NCBI GenBank assembly: GCA_944470555.2
Contig: OX104134.1
Location: 102,232,701 to 102,296,700, forward strand
DNA from: Heterobilharzia americana
Taxonomy: Eukaryota > Platyhelminthes > Trematoda > Strigeidida > Schistosomatidae
Length of the DNA: 64,000 nt
Reading direction: 5' to 3'
The position numbers and the translations under genes were made by a program. Every line of letters begins with the position of its first letter. Within the stretch, counting starts at the first letter, position 1. Positions 42,801-56,300 of this stretch are shown piece after piece. The notes under the pieces were generated by a model. The model did no database searches. It was not told where the DNA came from and worked only from the letters and a program-made list of their open reading frames with translations.

Positions 42801-45800
42801 CCACATCACTACTATAGAAGGTCTAGAAGGAAGGAAAGATACCTGTAGATTGATCGGAAGAAGAAGGGCTACCTTGTCAAACTCTCGAAGAAGGGAGACC
42901 TAAGTGTTTGCAAGAACTGTCGCGGAATCACGCTCCTGTCCACCCCAACCAAAATATTAAGCCGCATCATCCTGGAGAGACTAAACAATGCTCTGAATTC
43001 AAAACTACGACCGGAACAGGCTGGATTCAGGAAGTACAAATCATGCGTGGATCAAATCTCAACACTGTGCTACGCATCATCTTAGAACAGAGTATAGAAT
43101 GGCAGTCAACTGGAGCTCTACCTCAACTTCATCGACTTTGAAAAGGCCTTCGACAGCGTCGACCGAGAAGTCATTTGGAAACTGCTTCTACACTACGTTT
43201 TTAGTGCCACGAATCTTTATCAACCTCATTCAATAACTATATGAAGACGCCACATGCCAAGTAATTCACAATGGGAAGCTCAGTGATGCTTTTGCACTTA
43301 AAGTGAAGACAGGAGTGAAACAAGTATTCCTACTATCACCCATGATATTCCTGATTGTAGTGGACTGGATCATGCAACAAACAGTGAGGAGCGAGAAGAG
43401 GGGGATACGCTGGATCGGGGAAAAGATCCTAGAAGACTTGGATTTCACCGATGATTTGTGTCTGATGTCGCACAAACTTGAAGATCTACAGGCGAAAACT
43501 AACAAGTTGACAGAAGAGGTGAGGCAGGGCAGCGAAGATGGAACTTCAAGTGAACGTAGAGAAAACAGAGGTGATGAAGATACCCAGCCAACAACAACAG
43601 CAACAACAAGCTCCAATCACCATCAACGGGAGAAGCCTAAAGGAAGTAGTCTCTTTCACTTACCCGACTGGACAGCATCGTTTCAACTACAGGCGGCGGC
43701 ATAAACACAGATGAGGATATCAAAGCAGCCAGGATCGGAAAGACAACAAGACAGGCTTTCCTGTATTAACCTGAAACCAGTGTGGAGATCTGCACTCCTC
43801 TCAGCATGTAGAATAACACCAACGTCAAGTCAGTGCTCCTGTATGGTTCAGAAACTTGGCGCGTTACGAAAGACACTTCCAACAAACTACAGATATTCAT
43901 CAACAACTGCCTACGCTGTCTCGTTACTGAAGCTCAGATGGTCAGAAAGAATAAGCAACAAGGAGCTCTGGCTGGTAACGAACCAACCAAGAACCTATCG
44001 CTGAACAAATATGCCGAAGGAAGTGGAGATGGATTAGGCATACACTGAGAAGACCGACTGGGGACATCACGCGTCAGGCCAGTTGCTCGAGTGGAACCGA
44101 GATGGGAAGTGACGAGTTGGGCGTCCCAGCTGAGGGTGACATTGAGATGGTGTGAGGGGGAAATGAAAAGTTGTTGGCAGCTGTGACCATGGAGTTGTAA
44201 ACTTGGTTGTGAGTATGCGGGCCGTATTGTTTTATTGAATGCTAACATATAAGCTGTTCAGTTAATAAGCAATCAGTTAACGACGCCAATTAGAACCGTT
44301 AAAAAAGAAGGAATCTGATGAGCTTTCTTACTTCCAACGGTAACCAGTTGTAAGTAATTCCGAAGTTCTGCACCGCAAGTTTTGCGCCTGGTGGAGATCG
44401 TTATTTATTAGGTTGTGCTATTTTGAAGCAGTAGCTTCTGTGAACTAGACACATGTTTCGGATGCCATACCAGTTGAATCTATGCAGTTTACCTTTCGCT
44501 AACCTATCGACCGACATATACCACCTTTACGTGGTGAGCGAACTAGGATATCACAATGACCATGCTAGTAGGAGCATTTTTTCCTGCGCGCCAACCGATT
44601 GCAGTTCAGTGATAGAAAAAAAACGATTGCTATCAAAAGTTGTCAATTTTGCCACAATAGGCAAAACTTTCAGGTATTGCGATAGCAGTCATTGGTCTCA
44701 GCTCAGTGTCTAAGTAGAGAAGCTGAGCCAGTCGGGAAAGTATCTTAGAGGTGTCTTTAGGATCGCATTCTGACAAAGCAACAGCGGTGATTTTCTCCAC
44801 CAGTTTCTTTCTGACAATCACTTTTGTCTTGGAAGCATGAGGAAATTGACTGCTATATTTGTCATCTGCCGACATAAGGGTTATGGTACAGTTATTGATC
44901 TTGTTGCCATAAGCGATTGTTACAGAGTGTCTCAGGTTGATGTCGATCACAGTAGTGCAGATATGTTTCCTCTTTGACATCTTTTATAGTCTGAAGGTTA
45001 TGTTTAACTTTATTTTTCAATTTCTTACTCTTCACATTCACTTTCGCCTACTTTTATGTCACTCTTTACCTTACTTGTTGTTTGACTTAGTCTTCAAGGT
45101 GTTAGGGGCTTGAAATGTTGCACTTCTGTGCCTGGTTCTACGTTAATTTACTTTGTCTGGATAGGATTGGTGGGTGGTTACTGTTTCCTTGATAGCTTCT
45201 ACTTCAGTCACTCGTTAGTATGAACACGTGTTTGTTTCCACCTAATGGGCTCAGGGAACAGATAGAAACTCAGACTCTGTGTGTTGGTCTAGAAGGTAGA
45301 AGTGTCAGGTGTATATTTAAGAGGAAGACAGATAACTATTTTTCTGAAAATGACAAGATTTCCCATACTGATGAAGTCTGGTGTAGCATTGAGCCTGTTG
45401 TACAGACAGCAATAATGATAATTGGTAAACTACATCCAAATGTTAGCCTCATCAAAGTTCAAACGGATTCAAACTACTATGTCACTCGTTTTCTGTCCAT
45501 CTTTCTCCTGTATTTTGCTATGAAGCATTGGGACTTGAAGCAGTGTACTTCTGTGTCATGTTCTACATTTATCTTTCTAATTGTCTGTCTTGTAGAGTTT
45601 TATCCTTTCCTTTAGTAAGCTTATAGTTGGGGACAAGGAACTTAAATTGTGGTAAAATGGACAACCTGTAGAGTCGATCCTTCCTGTCTGTTTCTTCCTC
45701 GAGTGATATGGCTGAACAGCAACACAACTTATTTCTCAGACCTCCATCACCATGCAAATTATTGACATTATGATGAAATTTGCTTTTACTCCTTAGATTA

Positions 45801-47276
45801 TCCATCTTACCTTTTTGGAATGATAGAACCACTGAACAGTTGTTGTAGAAAGCAAATGTTGTTGATTCGTTTCGATAAGCAAGCCTATGCACTACATCAC
45901 TGTTGCAGTTGTCAGTCAGGCTAGGTGTTTTCTTCGAGGATTTAAACACGCATAAAAATAAATCCAAGATTTCTTACCAATTTATTCTGAATGTCTTACT
46001 AGAAGCATGTTGCACTACAGTGTCTTGTCACATAACTTAGTTTTTTTTACATTGCATATTTGATCGATCGATTTCAATCGGTATTCACAGCTGCAAAACC
46101 ATATTGATTACTATCCTTCATCCTATCCTTTTACTAAAAATTATTTTATTACAGTCTGTCAGTTAATCTAGCTCTTTAAAGTAGTCGATGGGACAATTAA
46201 TCTTTTGATAAATCAATTCAAGCTTTTAGTAATGTTAGTTGGATGAAGGCAATCAGCAGGAAGCCCTGGACCAAGGTTTCGTACTTGTTGGCATTCGTCA
46301 GCAAGGTGTAGCTACAACCCAGACGGAACTGATGTCCCTGTTAATGAACCAATATTATTTTGTATTCTTGTGTGTGATAGTTGAACAAGCAATCCATAAT
46401 TATTGAACTCTTTTTTTCTTTATACTGAATCTAGATTCATTGGTTAACTTACAGACGTTAATTGATAATGTATCAATGCATTTAAACTGGGATTTTAAAT
46501 CCGTTGATTCATTGAGAATTTTGTTCAATGGATTCCTTTATCTGAGCCCAGATGTAAGTCCTCATTACAATATGCCTAGTTAACCTTTTATTTGTTGCTC
46601 TGGTTGGTTGGTTGACAGCAGCGGTAAGAACACTCTAGACATAGATTTCGTATTTGTTTTTACTCACCAGCAAGGTGTGCCCATTCACTGGTAGATGCAT
46701 GTACTCATCTATTTTTACAATGGATGAGTCGCTGTCCGAATATTTTAGTGATAGTGTTCTTGGTTTTAGGTCTACATGACTTGATTCCCACTGTGGATTG
46801 ACCTTGGTCCACTTGGAGCTGTAGATACCGTTTGCTGATGAGTGATAACAAGCACTTAACCAAAAAGGGGCCCTTGCTGTTTGCTATGGCATATCCAATG
46901 ATTCTTTGTTATCTCCTATAGATTCTTGTAATCATAGATTTTCAGCTATTCACAACTCGTGCTACAAATAGAGCTTAGCCTAAACTTATTTATGATTATT
47001 TTGGTTAAATTTGCTTTGCTAATATATTTCACAAGTAAATTAAATACTATACTTTTTTTGTCCAAAAGAATTTAATTTATTGGAAAAGATGTCTTAACCA
47101 AATTTAATACCGTCTTTTAGTGTTTGGTTTACACATTTAAGTAACAAGAATTCAGTTAAAATATACTACTACCGAACTGTGTGTAGAATTGGGTTATCGC
47201 AGGTTGGAAAGTAGTCATGGTCAGTTGGGTAACTGATAAAAAACGGAACATGTAGAAACGTAATCGGATGAACCAC

Positions 47277-47336
<60 letters not shown>

Positions 47337-50300
47337 TTTGAACCTTACGCCTTCATTTTGGGCCGCTCGGTTCCTCGAAAGCCAAAAAAAGCGGCTAAAT
47401 GATAAAGGTTTGTTGTCAAGTTGGGTAAATGTGCAAAAAGTAACGGTATGTAAATGATTTCCACGGCCTTCATGCTTTCTACACCCTTCTAGGAAGTCAT
47501 TTAACCCATCTGAATTTCACACGTATGATCACGTGGTTTTTCGTTAATATTCGGCATGTCTTGATTGATTATGTAAGCTTTCATGGAATCTAGGAGGTAT
47601 TGATTCACTCATAGCATTTTACTCTGACCATGAGCATTACTGTATCAAATGGTTATGTATGTACGTACATTCATAGTAGAGAACATTTGTGGCTCAGGAT
47701 GAAGATGATATTTGTTTGGTATTTTCTGAGCTTTGAGGTTCATTCTTGAACCTTTCAAAGCCTGGAGAACACCAAGCAATTATCATATACAGTCATCACA
47801 CCAAAGACCTTTATAGCGTTTTCTGATATCCTCTAATGGGACTGTTAGGCAGTGAAACATAAATCAAACTGTTCGTGTACATATCCAAGTTAGTTTGAAT
47901 ACTATTAGTTCAATACCTCGTTCAGTGTACATGCTACAGTTCCGCATCAAACTACTTTGAAAATTTGGATTCAGATCGAGTTTGAGGGAGGTAATTTTCA
48001 ATATTTATTCATATTCATTCACCCTATGAACTTGCATAACACTTCTTGATTTCCTCTCTCATATTTCAGCTGCATTCACAGATTTTATCTATCATATATG
48101 ACCATTGGATTGAAAGGAAAGATGTTTTAACGGAAGTTCTATACCCCACTATAATTGACTGGGCTTGTGTTTGGTGTGATGCTCCATGGTTTTCGGTTTA
48201 CCCTGCTGGTGCCAACATTTTAGCATTTTGTTGTATCAAGTAATCCTTATTCTTTTACTTTGGTGTACTTTTGCATTAAGATTTTAACTACTCAAAGTTT
48301 TATCAGTATGTCAAATAAACATTCAATCTTTCATGAAGTAACTTGTTAGACCAGTGTACATATGGAGCTAAAAATAATCTAGATATGCGTTATAACGTTA
48401 TCTTCTTTAAGTTGTACCAAGTTTCTTTGCCTCCTATTCATCGGAGGTGAAATAGGCCAACCGTCTGTAAGCGGAAATAAGTATAGTGCAAGAAAAGGAT
48501 GAATCGCTTAGTGTTTGTTGTTTCGGAACTAAGGGTTTTTATATTTTTATACTTGTTCATCTACTATAAAGTTGTAGGGAGCGGACTATGTCTCATTTTT
48601 TTTCATGGGTATTTTATTCTGCTCATCCTAATATTACAGGTTTTCTTCTTAGTTATCGAGTTTAAGTAGTTGCTTACTCAAAAATGTGTGATTTAACACC
48701 ACCTGAAGAATAAATGTTACATGACAGTTATAAAGAGTGATCCTTTTCTGGGTTACGTCTACATATGACTGACAGACGGACAGACGAAATCAATGTAGAA
48801 CCCCGCACATGAGTGGATCGGTTCGACTTCCTACACCTTACAGTAGTATACAAAGAATAAGTGGATGGAAAAAAAAGTGATATCAAAGTAGAAAAAGTTG
48901 TATGAGAGGATAAACAATTTGAAGACAGATGTTAGTGCAAATATTTCATCTTAAAAAGACGTCAAAGAGTGGATACATCTGCACCATTGTGACCTATTTT
49001 CCTCCATTTCACCAAGAATTCTCAACCACTAGGGCTGGGGTTGTTATTGTCTAGGCTCACCGGTGTTTTCATTGCAGCGCAATTGGAACTTAGACATTTC
49101 ATATTAACTTCTTCATTTAGTTTAAAATTGACACGCTTTTATATACTAAATAACGTTTCGAGCATAGTTTACTGTTCAGGCTATCATATGATTTGGAGAC
49201 TGAATAGTTTTGCGTTACTGGTTCTTTGATTTAAGTGGTAGTAGAATTTTCCTTATGCCTATTGTAAGCCTTGAATCATTCATATTACACTACGGTTTGA
49301 CTCGATGAACACAAGACTTACTGTCTTCGTTCACCTAAACATAATGATTCGGAAAACTTACTTTTTTTTTCCGTTGTATTAAGTCTGCTAGTGTTTTTTC
49401 TGAACCGATTTTTTATGGGGAGGCTTACCACCGGACTTGGTTATATTCTTACGGTTTCATAATTGCATTAACCGTAATCCACTAGTTCGATTTGCATGCT
49501 CGACTTCACAGCCATTATGTTGTGTCTTGTAAACCAAAGTAAAATGTTTGACCAGGTTATAATAGGCTGCTAACTGATTTTATCTGACCATTGAGCCGGA
49601 TATTTATGCACATCATTACAAGCTTTTTCTCAAAAATTCGGATTATACTGATTAAGTGAAAGTGATTTCAGAGTAACTTCAAATGGCCACCCTAGCAACT
49701 GTTGAAATAACCAGTCAGATTACGATATTTCATAAAATCCCTAATTGATTATCTTAGCAGTTGTTAGGTTGGCCTTTAAAGTCATTCTATTTTCAGACGT
49801 TTCAGACCTGCATGAAGTATCTGGACGACAATATTGCACACAATAACAGGCACTCTACAGGCTTAGACTTATCACCTGGTTGTGTTCCTCATACCGCTAC
49901 CGTCTCATGCTTTATCAAGAGTATCTCAGTAACTTATTAAGGATAGTTTTTCTGTTTAAAATATTTCACTTACCCGTATTTTTCTCATCCCTTTTCTATA
50001 ATACTCTGTTTATTTTCCTACCCTTTTCTATAGCTTATTTATGTTCTTTGCATTCTCTCCGCAGTGGTTTATGGAATCGGTCTTATTTCCGTTCAGATAT
50101 ACACACCTGGCTTTTGGACAAATTGAAAAGGTTTTTGGAGCTAGATGAAGGAAGAAGCAATAATTTTAGTGATAATTACGACTTATCATTGTTCAGTAAT
50201 AAACTGCTCCATGTTGTTAAGTTCCAGTCCGGTCTAGGTAGGCAGTAGACACTTCATAATCTTTTTTTGTTTATGTATACAGTGGATCATGCATGAAATC

Positions 50301-53300
50301 TGTATCAGTTTTCTGAATGAAGTTAACCGTCATCTCGTAATCCAGTGATAGAAAATAAAAACTATTAGTACAACTTAATAGAATCCTATATATTTGTCTA
50401 TTAAACTATTACCTAACTTGTTTAATAGCGTGTGGTGGAATTCTATTTGCCAAATAGTAGGTAGATGGGGTGTATAATTTTCAAATGACTTACAAATCGC
50501 ACTCTCCACGTTGATATTTCTCGCAGCTGAATGGTTTTTCAACTATCCAACTGGTATCAACAGGATTTCTGTCTGGAACCTCTCAGCAAAGATAACAAGG
50601 TGTAGTCACTGACACAGGTGTCATGAACTAGGGAAATATACAACTACTGAACAACTGGAGCAATCAGAAACCACTCAGGCTGACCTTCAGATTTCGCTCG
50701 GTTGTGACAAATGTCAACATGAACCGTGCAATTCGTAAATCATTTGCCAATCATTTATCCTATTTAAGGTATATTGGTCCGTCCAAGTTAACTAGTCAGA
50801 TTAAGTTGATCTGAACATTTCGGCTCTGGAAGTTGAGTCTCTCCGGGTACAGTGCTATATAGCTCGGCCTTTAATGAGCTAAACGACCGTTCAGTGTTTA
50901 GATCACTTTGATCTGGATAGCGAAATCTGCAAATCAGTGTGACTGGTTTCTCACTACTGGTGTTCAACGGTATATTTCGGTAGGTGGGTGAGTTTAATTC
51001 TGTAATCCTTCACAGTTGTCAGTTTATGTTTACTGTTGTATTAGGTAAGTGGATTAGATAAGAGACTTAGTATGTTACAAGAGCATGAACCAGACGTATT
51101 TTATATGTTGTAAGAAACATCAACAACATCCTATGGTATCTTACTGTAGTTATTAGACATATAGACATATTTTTCTGTTTTTTCCTGAGGTTAATGTCAT
51201 TGGAAAGGTTGAGTTTGTAAAGTGGTGGGATCTCAAGCAGAAGGTATTCAATGCAAGGGTAAAATAGGGACTGTTGACTGCAATGGGATGAAGCAGCACT
51301 AAGGTGTTTCCTAATAATTACCGAAATTCTCTGTAATTGTGATTTCCGGTTACTTGGAGTTACTAAAAGTTGATGTGATGTATTTGTTTAACGGAGTAAC
51401 AGTATTGGCATATCCATCTGTGTAAAAAGTACATAAAATATTTCTTAAATGCTCATGTTATGACGAGTCTCAAGCGAATGCCCCTTGGAGTTTACCGCCA
51501 TACTCAGAAGTCTAATAGACCGTCAATACTAATTCATTCCTTTCAGGTACATCATAAAAGAGATATTTTTTACAATAGGATTGCGCAAACAGTGTTAACA
51601 AAAGCACACTAGTCGTGTTTCTTGGTTGTTTTCCCTTCATTCCTTCCTTTTAACTTACTTTCAGTTGGATTGCGAACATACGTGGGGTCACTTTTTCTTT
51701 AGATGTCGATTGAAAAATTTTCAACGATAACAAGTTCGTAATGGCCAACCTGTTGGTTGACTAGAGTCTTTCGTGACGGACGGGGGAGGTGCGTGGAATG
51801 GGAGGAAAAAATAAGACTAAATTTGTCAATCTTATGTTTCTGTGTGATCTTTGAAGAAAATGTCTTCAATCTATCATCGCCAAATACTCATTTGAATTCA
51901 TAAGTATTCAAGCCCTTATTCAGTTATTTTTATTATGTAGGTGCTCACATCATATTCCGTTAGAAAGATAATTGCTTTTCAGCTTCACTTTGACGGTATT
52001 ATTTCTACAGATAACGCTAAGTTTACTGTGGACAATAACTTCTGAGGTGTAATTCAATATTAGTTTCAGTATACGAAATTCTTAAGATCTCGATGAAGAT
52101 AGATGATGACACTGGTTTTGTTAACCAAAAAAAACATACATTTAAGAGTATTCATCTATTGTTTTGCATCGATTAAGAAAACGTCGATTATGGTGAAAGA
52201 ATTTCTGAACAGTAGAAATCCAGTTTATCGTATGCAACTTCACCAACCTGGTTTTTTTGTCAAGGCAGTTTCTGGGCATTTTTATTTTCGCTTGTACCCT
52301 TTACTTCGGTTTCACGTCACTTAGATACTCATCGGTTAACTGTATCGTATGTTTCCATTTCATCATGTTTCTTTTCTCCTTATTTCAGTACTATAATTAT
52401 TGAATTGATGGCGTATTTGTATCTATCTCTGCTGTTACAGGCTTCCTTCTAACAATTGATCAAATTTTGTCGACTTGTCTAACCAGGTTGTCAAAAAATC
52501 CAAAGAATTACAAACCTAGCCATTAGTTGACCCAATGCTATATGAATTTATCTGTTGTACAGAATTGCCAATCCTGTGTTTGCAATTATGCAATTTATGC
52601 CTTTTTTCAATGGGTTGTCAAGTTTGTCATTTTAATGAAGAAAACGTTTTTATGACTGACTTTTCTAAAGGTATCCAAAAATATTCAACTGTTTGTTTCT
52701 GGTACTATTTGTGAAAAGTGTTTATCTAAAATCTTCGGAAATTTCTGTTTCTGTATGATATCTGTTGTTATACGTTAAAGAGGAATAGTATAGAAAATGT
52801 GTAACAGCTGCCAATTATGGCTTCATGCTTTAAGTTGTAAGCTACGTTTATCGTGTGACGGTTGATAATGCTACCTTATTTCTGGAACCCAATTGGTTGT
52901 AGGGCGGAGCTATGGTTCAGTAATCTAGACATATGACTTCCAACTATGTCCTACGGGTTTGAACCCCGCTCCATCTACCTAGGTCTGGACAGCCAAGTAG
53001 CATCAGTAACCGTCATACAATAAGTATGACTCAGCACCTACTGCGCGATCGTTGTAAATGGTTACTGAGTGGATTTCCATTTCAGTTAAAACTCATGAGG
53101 TACTAATTGAAATTCAAACAGTTTGGCTGATGAACTACAACACACAATATATGTGGTATCGTGTACTTTTTGTGCATTCTGTGGTTATCGTTGTTAGTTC
53201 GTGAGAATGGATTGCATCTTTCATTGTTTTTGATTCCTGTCTGTTTCTTAGGTGCCTCCTCGTTTCGAGAATTAAGCATGGCAATTTTGAAGACCATTAC

Positions 53301-56300
53301 CATAGCAAGACGAAATCAGTCAACAGTTAGGTGAGATTTGTTTTCTATTGATGAAAATTAGTTTTCCACTTTTCATATATGCATTTCTTATGTCAGTAAA
53401 AGGCAAATTATCACTTTTAGTATGTGAATATCTAAAGCGGCTGACTTCGACTACACAAGTTTTTTTTAGTATAAATTGTATTAAAAGCCGTCAGAATGTA
53501 AGTTCATATTTGATATAAGGGCAGCCAGCTTTTTCTATTGATGATCAGTTTCAAGTGGATAACTATTCACAGTTTGAGAATGCCCACAAACATAGGAAGG
53601 CAGCGAATAAGTGTAATTAAGAATATTTAAAAAGGAGACTTTAACTGTATCTGAAAAAAGGTGTATATACAATCTTTTTCACGTGATATTATTACTTCAT
53701 ACATTTTACAGTGGAACGGTTGATCAACTCCCAGAATCTCATCTAATTCAAACTTTGTCCGCATCTACAAGTAATATAACTTCAGACGAGAATTCAGATG
53801 TTCATTTATTCAATGCAGTTGAACTGTTACCTGAATATCAACACATTCTTTCTTGGTCATGGAAGACACTTAAGGTAAGTCAGATGCATTCTCGTATTAG
53901 CTGTTTTAGGTCAGTTGACAAGAATCTTTGGATCTAGGCTAGGCGTTGTGCTTGTTAGTACTCATAAGCCAAAAGTATCAGTAGAAGTGAGGAAACTCAT
54001 GCTCTATCAGTGATTAAAATGACCACATTAGGTTGTTGATGATCACTATAGTCAAGATATGAGTCACCTACTGTTACCTATATGTGTGCGAATATCCTCT
54101 TGTCTGATATGTCAATAATTAGAGTCATATTTCCTCTGTTTTTTCGTGTCATTCGTTCTCTTTTCTATTGACTAAGAAAGTCACAAATTATTCTGCAAGA
54201 TATATTATTCGTTGTCATCGTTCATCAGTTCATTAATTGATATGCATAGTTTAGCGGTCTAATTCAACCGCTGTAACTCAAGGTATTCTCAGTCATTTGA
54301 GATGTATTTTATTTTATTCTCGGAAGGAACGATTTCCATAAATTTGCGAAACGCTAGAAATTTATTTTTCTACTTCTTTTATATATTTTACAAATAGATA
54401 TTCCTAATCCTTCTACCCACTCCTTAACTTATTCTATCCGATCAGGTCAAATTTTGATCCTGAAGTCTATAAAATATAGAAGTCAGGAAACTCTCCACCT
54501 TAGTGGATTATTTTGAGTGTACCGAAAATGAGTCATGGAAACAGTCACTTCATTATATTATTTTGTTGTCAGTTTTATTAGCTTTCTTATCAGTCATTAA
54601 CTGTCGTTCCATATCTGAGTAGTTCGACTGTGAAGTATATTATTCACTTTCTAATCTGAATGACTTTGTTGAGTATTTTCAATTGATTGTGTATTGTGGT
54701 CATGCTGTTAACCAAATGTACCGACGCATGGGTATTAAAGTATTGGTAAACTGGGGACAGTCACGTAGGAGGGAGCATTGGTGATATTTGTTTAAATTTC
54801 CATCCAGTAAGTGATTCATGGGGGTATGAGGTCAGAGGCAAATACAAATATTTTTAAAAGTGTTATGCTCGCTGAACTGGATGGAATAATCGTGAAGCAT
54901 TCCTTGTCATTCCAGACAACATTATTAGTACAAACTTCAGAAATCCGAGGAACTTCAGAAAGAACTAAATTACAATACGGGAGGCGCTTCAAGACCCGAA
55001 TTCTTCACATCCGTTGGGTCATCACTGAAGACTCCAGGACTAAACTCTGAAACCCAACAGGAAGTACGACAAGTAATCGAACCTCTGATCAGGCGGAAGC
55101 AAAATGGTACTCAACTAACTATTGAAGAACAGAGAGCTCTTAAGAAACTGGAGAATAAAAAGAACATCGTTATATTTTCAGCTGACAAAAGGTGCACTAC
55201 AGTAGTCGTGGATAAAAACGACTACATCAACAATTGATAATTACCAGTGAGGTGTATAACAAGTTGCTCCCTTTCATACCAATGCATCATGATTAAAAAA
55301 TTGACAAGATTTATTTATAATACAAACTTGGATCATAATATTGTAGAAATTCCTGGGCTCAGTAAAAAAAGCGATGAAGGAAATAACGGAAAACGATGCT
55401 ACGTTTTAGACGAATATAAGCCATAACTTCGTGTGGACTATTAAAATTGAGTGTGAATTCTCCAAGCATCTGAGAATTCTAAGCTGTTTCGAAAAAATTG
55501 TCTAGCATAAAGCGATTATTATTATTATTGTTACTATCATTATTAATTTGGGTTGTCTTGTGAACCCAAAGAAAGGAGTCCACAGACCAACAGTTGAAAG
55601 CTTTAAAGAATGGTGATATGTGTTTGCGCAGCCATCTGTAACGTGTTTTCAACCCAAACCCTACTCCTAACGCTTTATATTGTGTAGGTTTTGGTTACTC
55701 TGGGATTTAAACCGATGCCCTCTATTTTCGAAAAGTAATTTTACTAATCATTTGTTTCCAGAACTGGTATCCAATTCTTTTTTATTACACAAAATTTCCG
55801 TTTTGTTTCTGTCTTTCGAAATAAGTTTTGTTCCAGTATTATTGCTAGTTGGTCAGCTATACAATTCAAGTTGAATCAGAAAGAAATCAGCTTAGATCAG
55901 ATGGTGCTCATTTCAAAAATTGGTTATCAACTGCTGCATCAATTACTGCAATGTCGTCATAAGGTAGGCTTTATTATTTTTTAAACAGAATGTGAAATTT
56001 TCACTGTATTATACCTGGATATACACGTGGTAAATGTTACTTAACTGTTAGAACTTGAGCAGTTGAAGTAAGATTTGAAAGTGTGATACTTTGTTTGACA
56101 ACTATGAGGACTTGTATGCTAAAGTTGTGGTTCGGAAATTATCTTTTTTCATTAGTCAGTGTCTGTCCGAACTGATTATGTGTACCTCCTATATTTGTTT
56201 GTTATTTAGTAATAGAACATTCACTATACTGAAGGTATTTTGTACATCTTTATGTCTGTTTAATTGTTTGCTTATGCCACAGTATTACATCAGTTTTAAT

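Larger units (their letters stand above)
53875..55825 (+). other. THADA-like intron, 2.0 kb
   Basis: Holds a Penelope-like 5' fragment and a CR1-like 3' scrap. No exon is needed: both neighbours are phase 0 here. Confidence 0.65.

Noticed and set aside
47281..47333. TA run as a replication origin or matrix attachment site
   Set aside because: A plain dinucleotide microsatellite with no supporting context.
49077..49229. Frame after TTTTCATTGCAG as a THADA-like exon
   Set aside because: The frame needed by the upstream phase-2 donor stops after four codons; the open frame would need phase 1.
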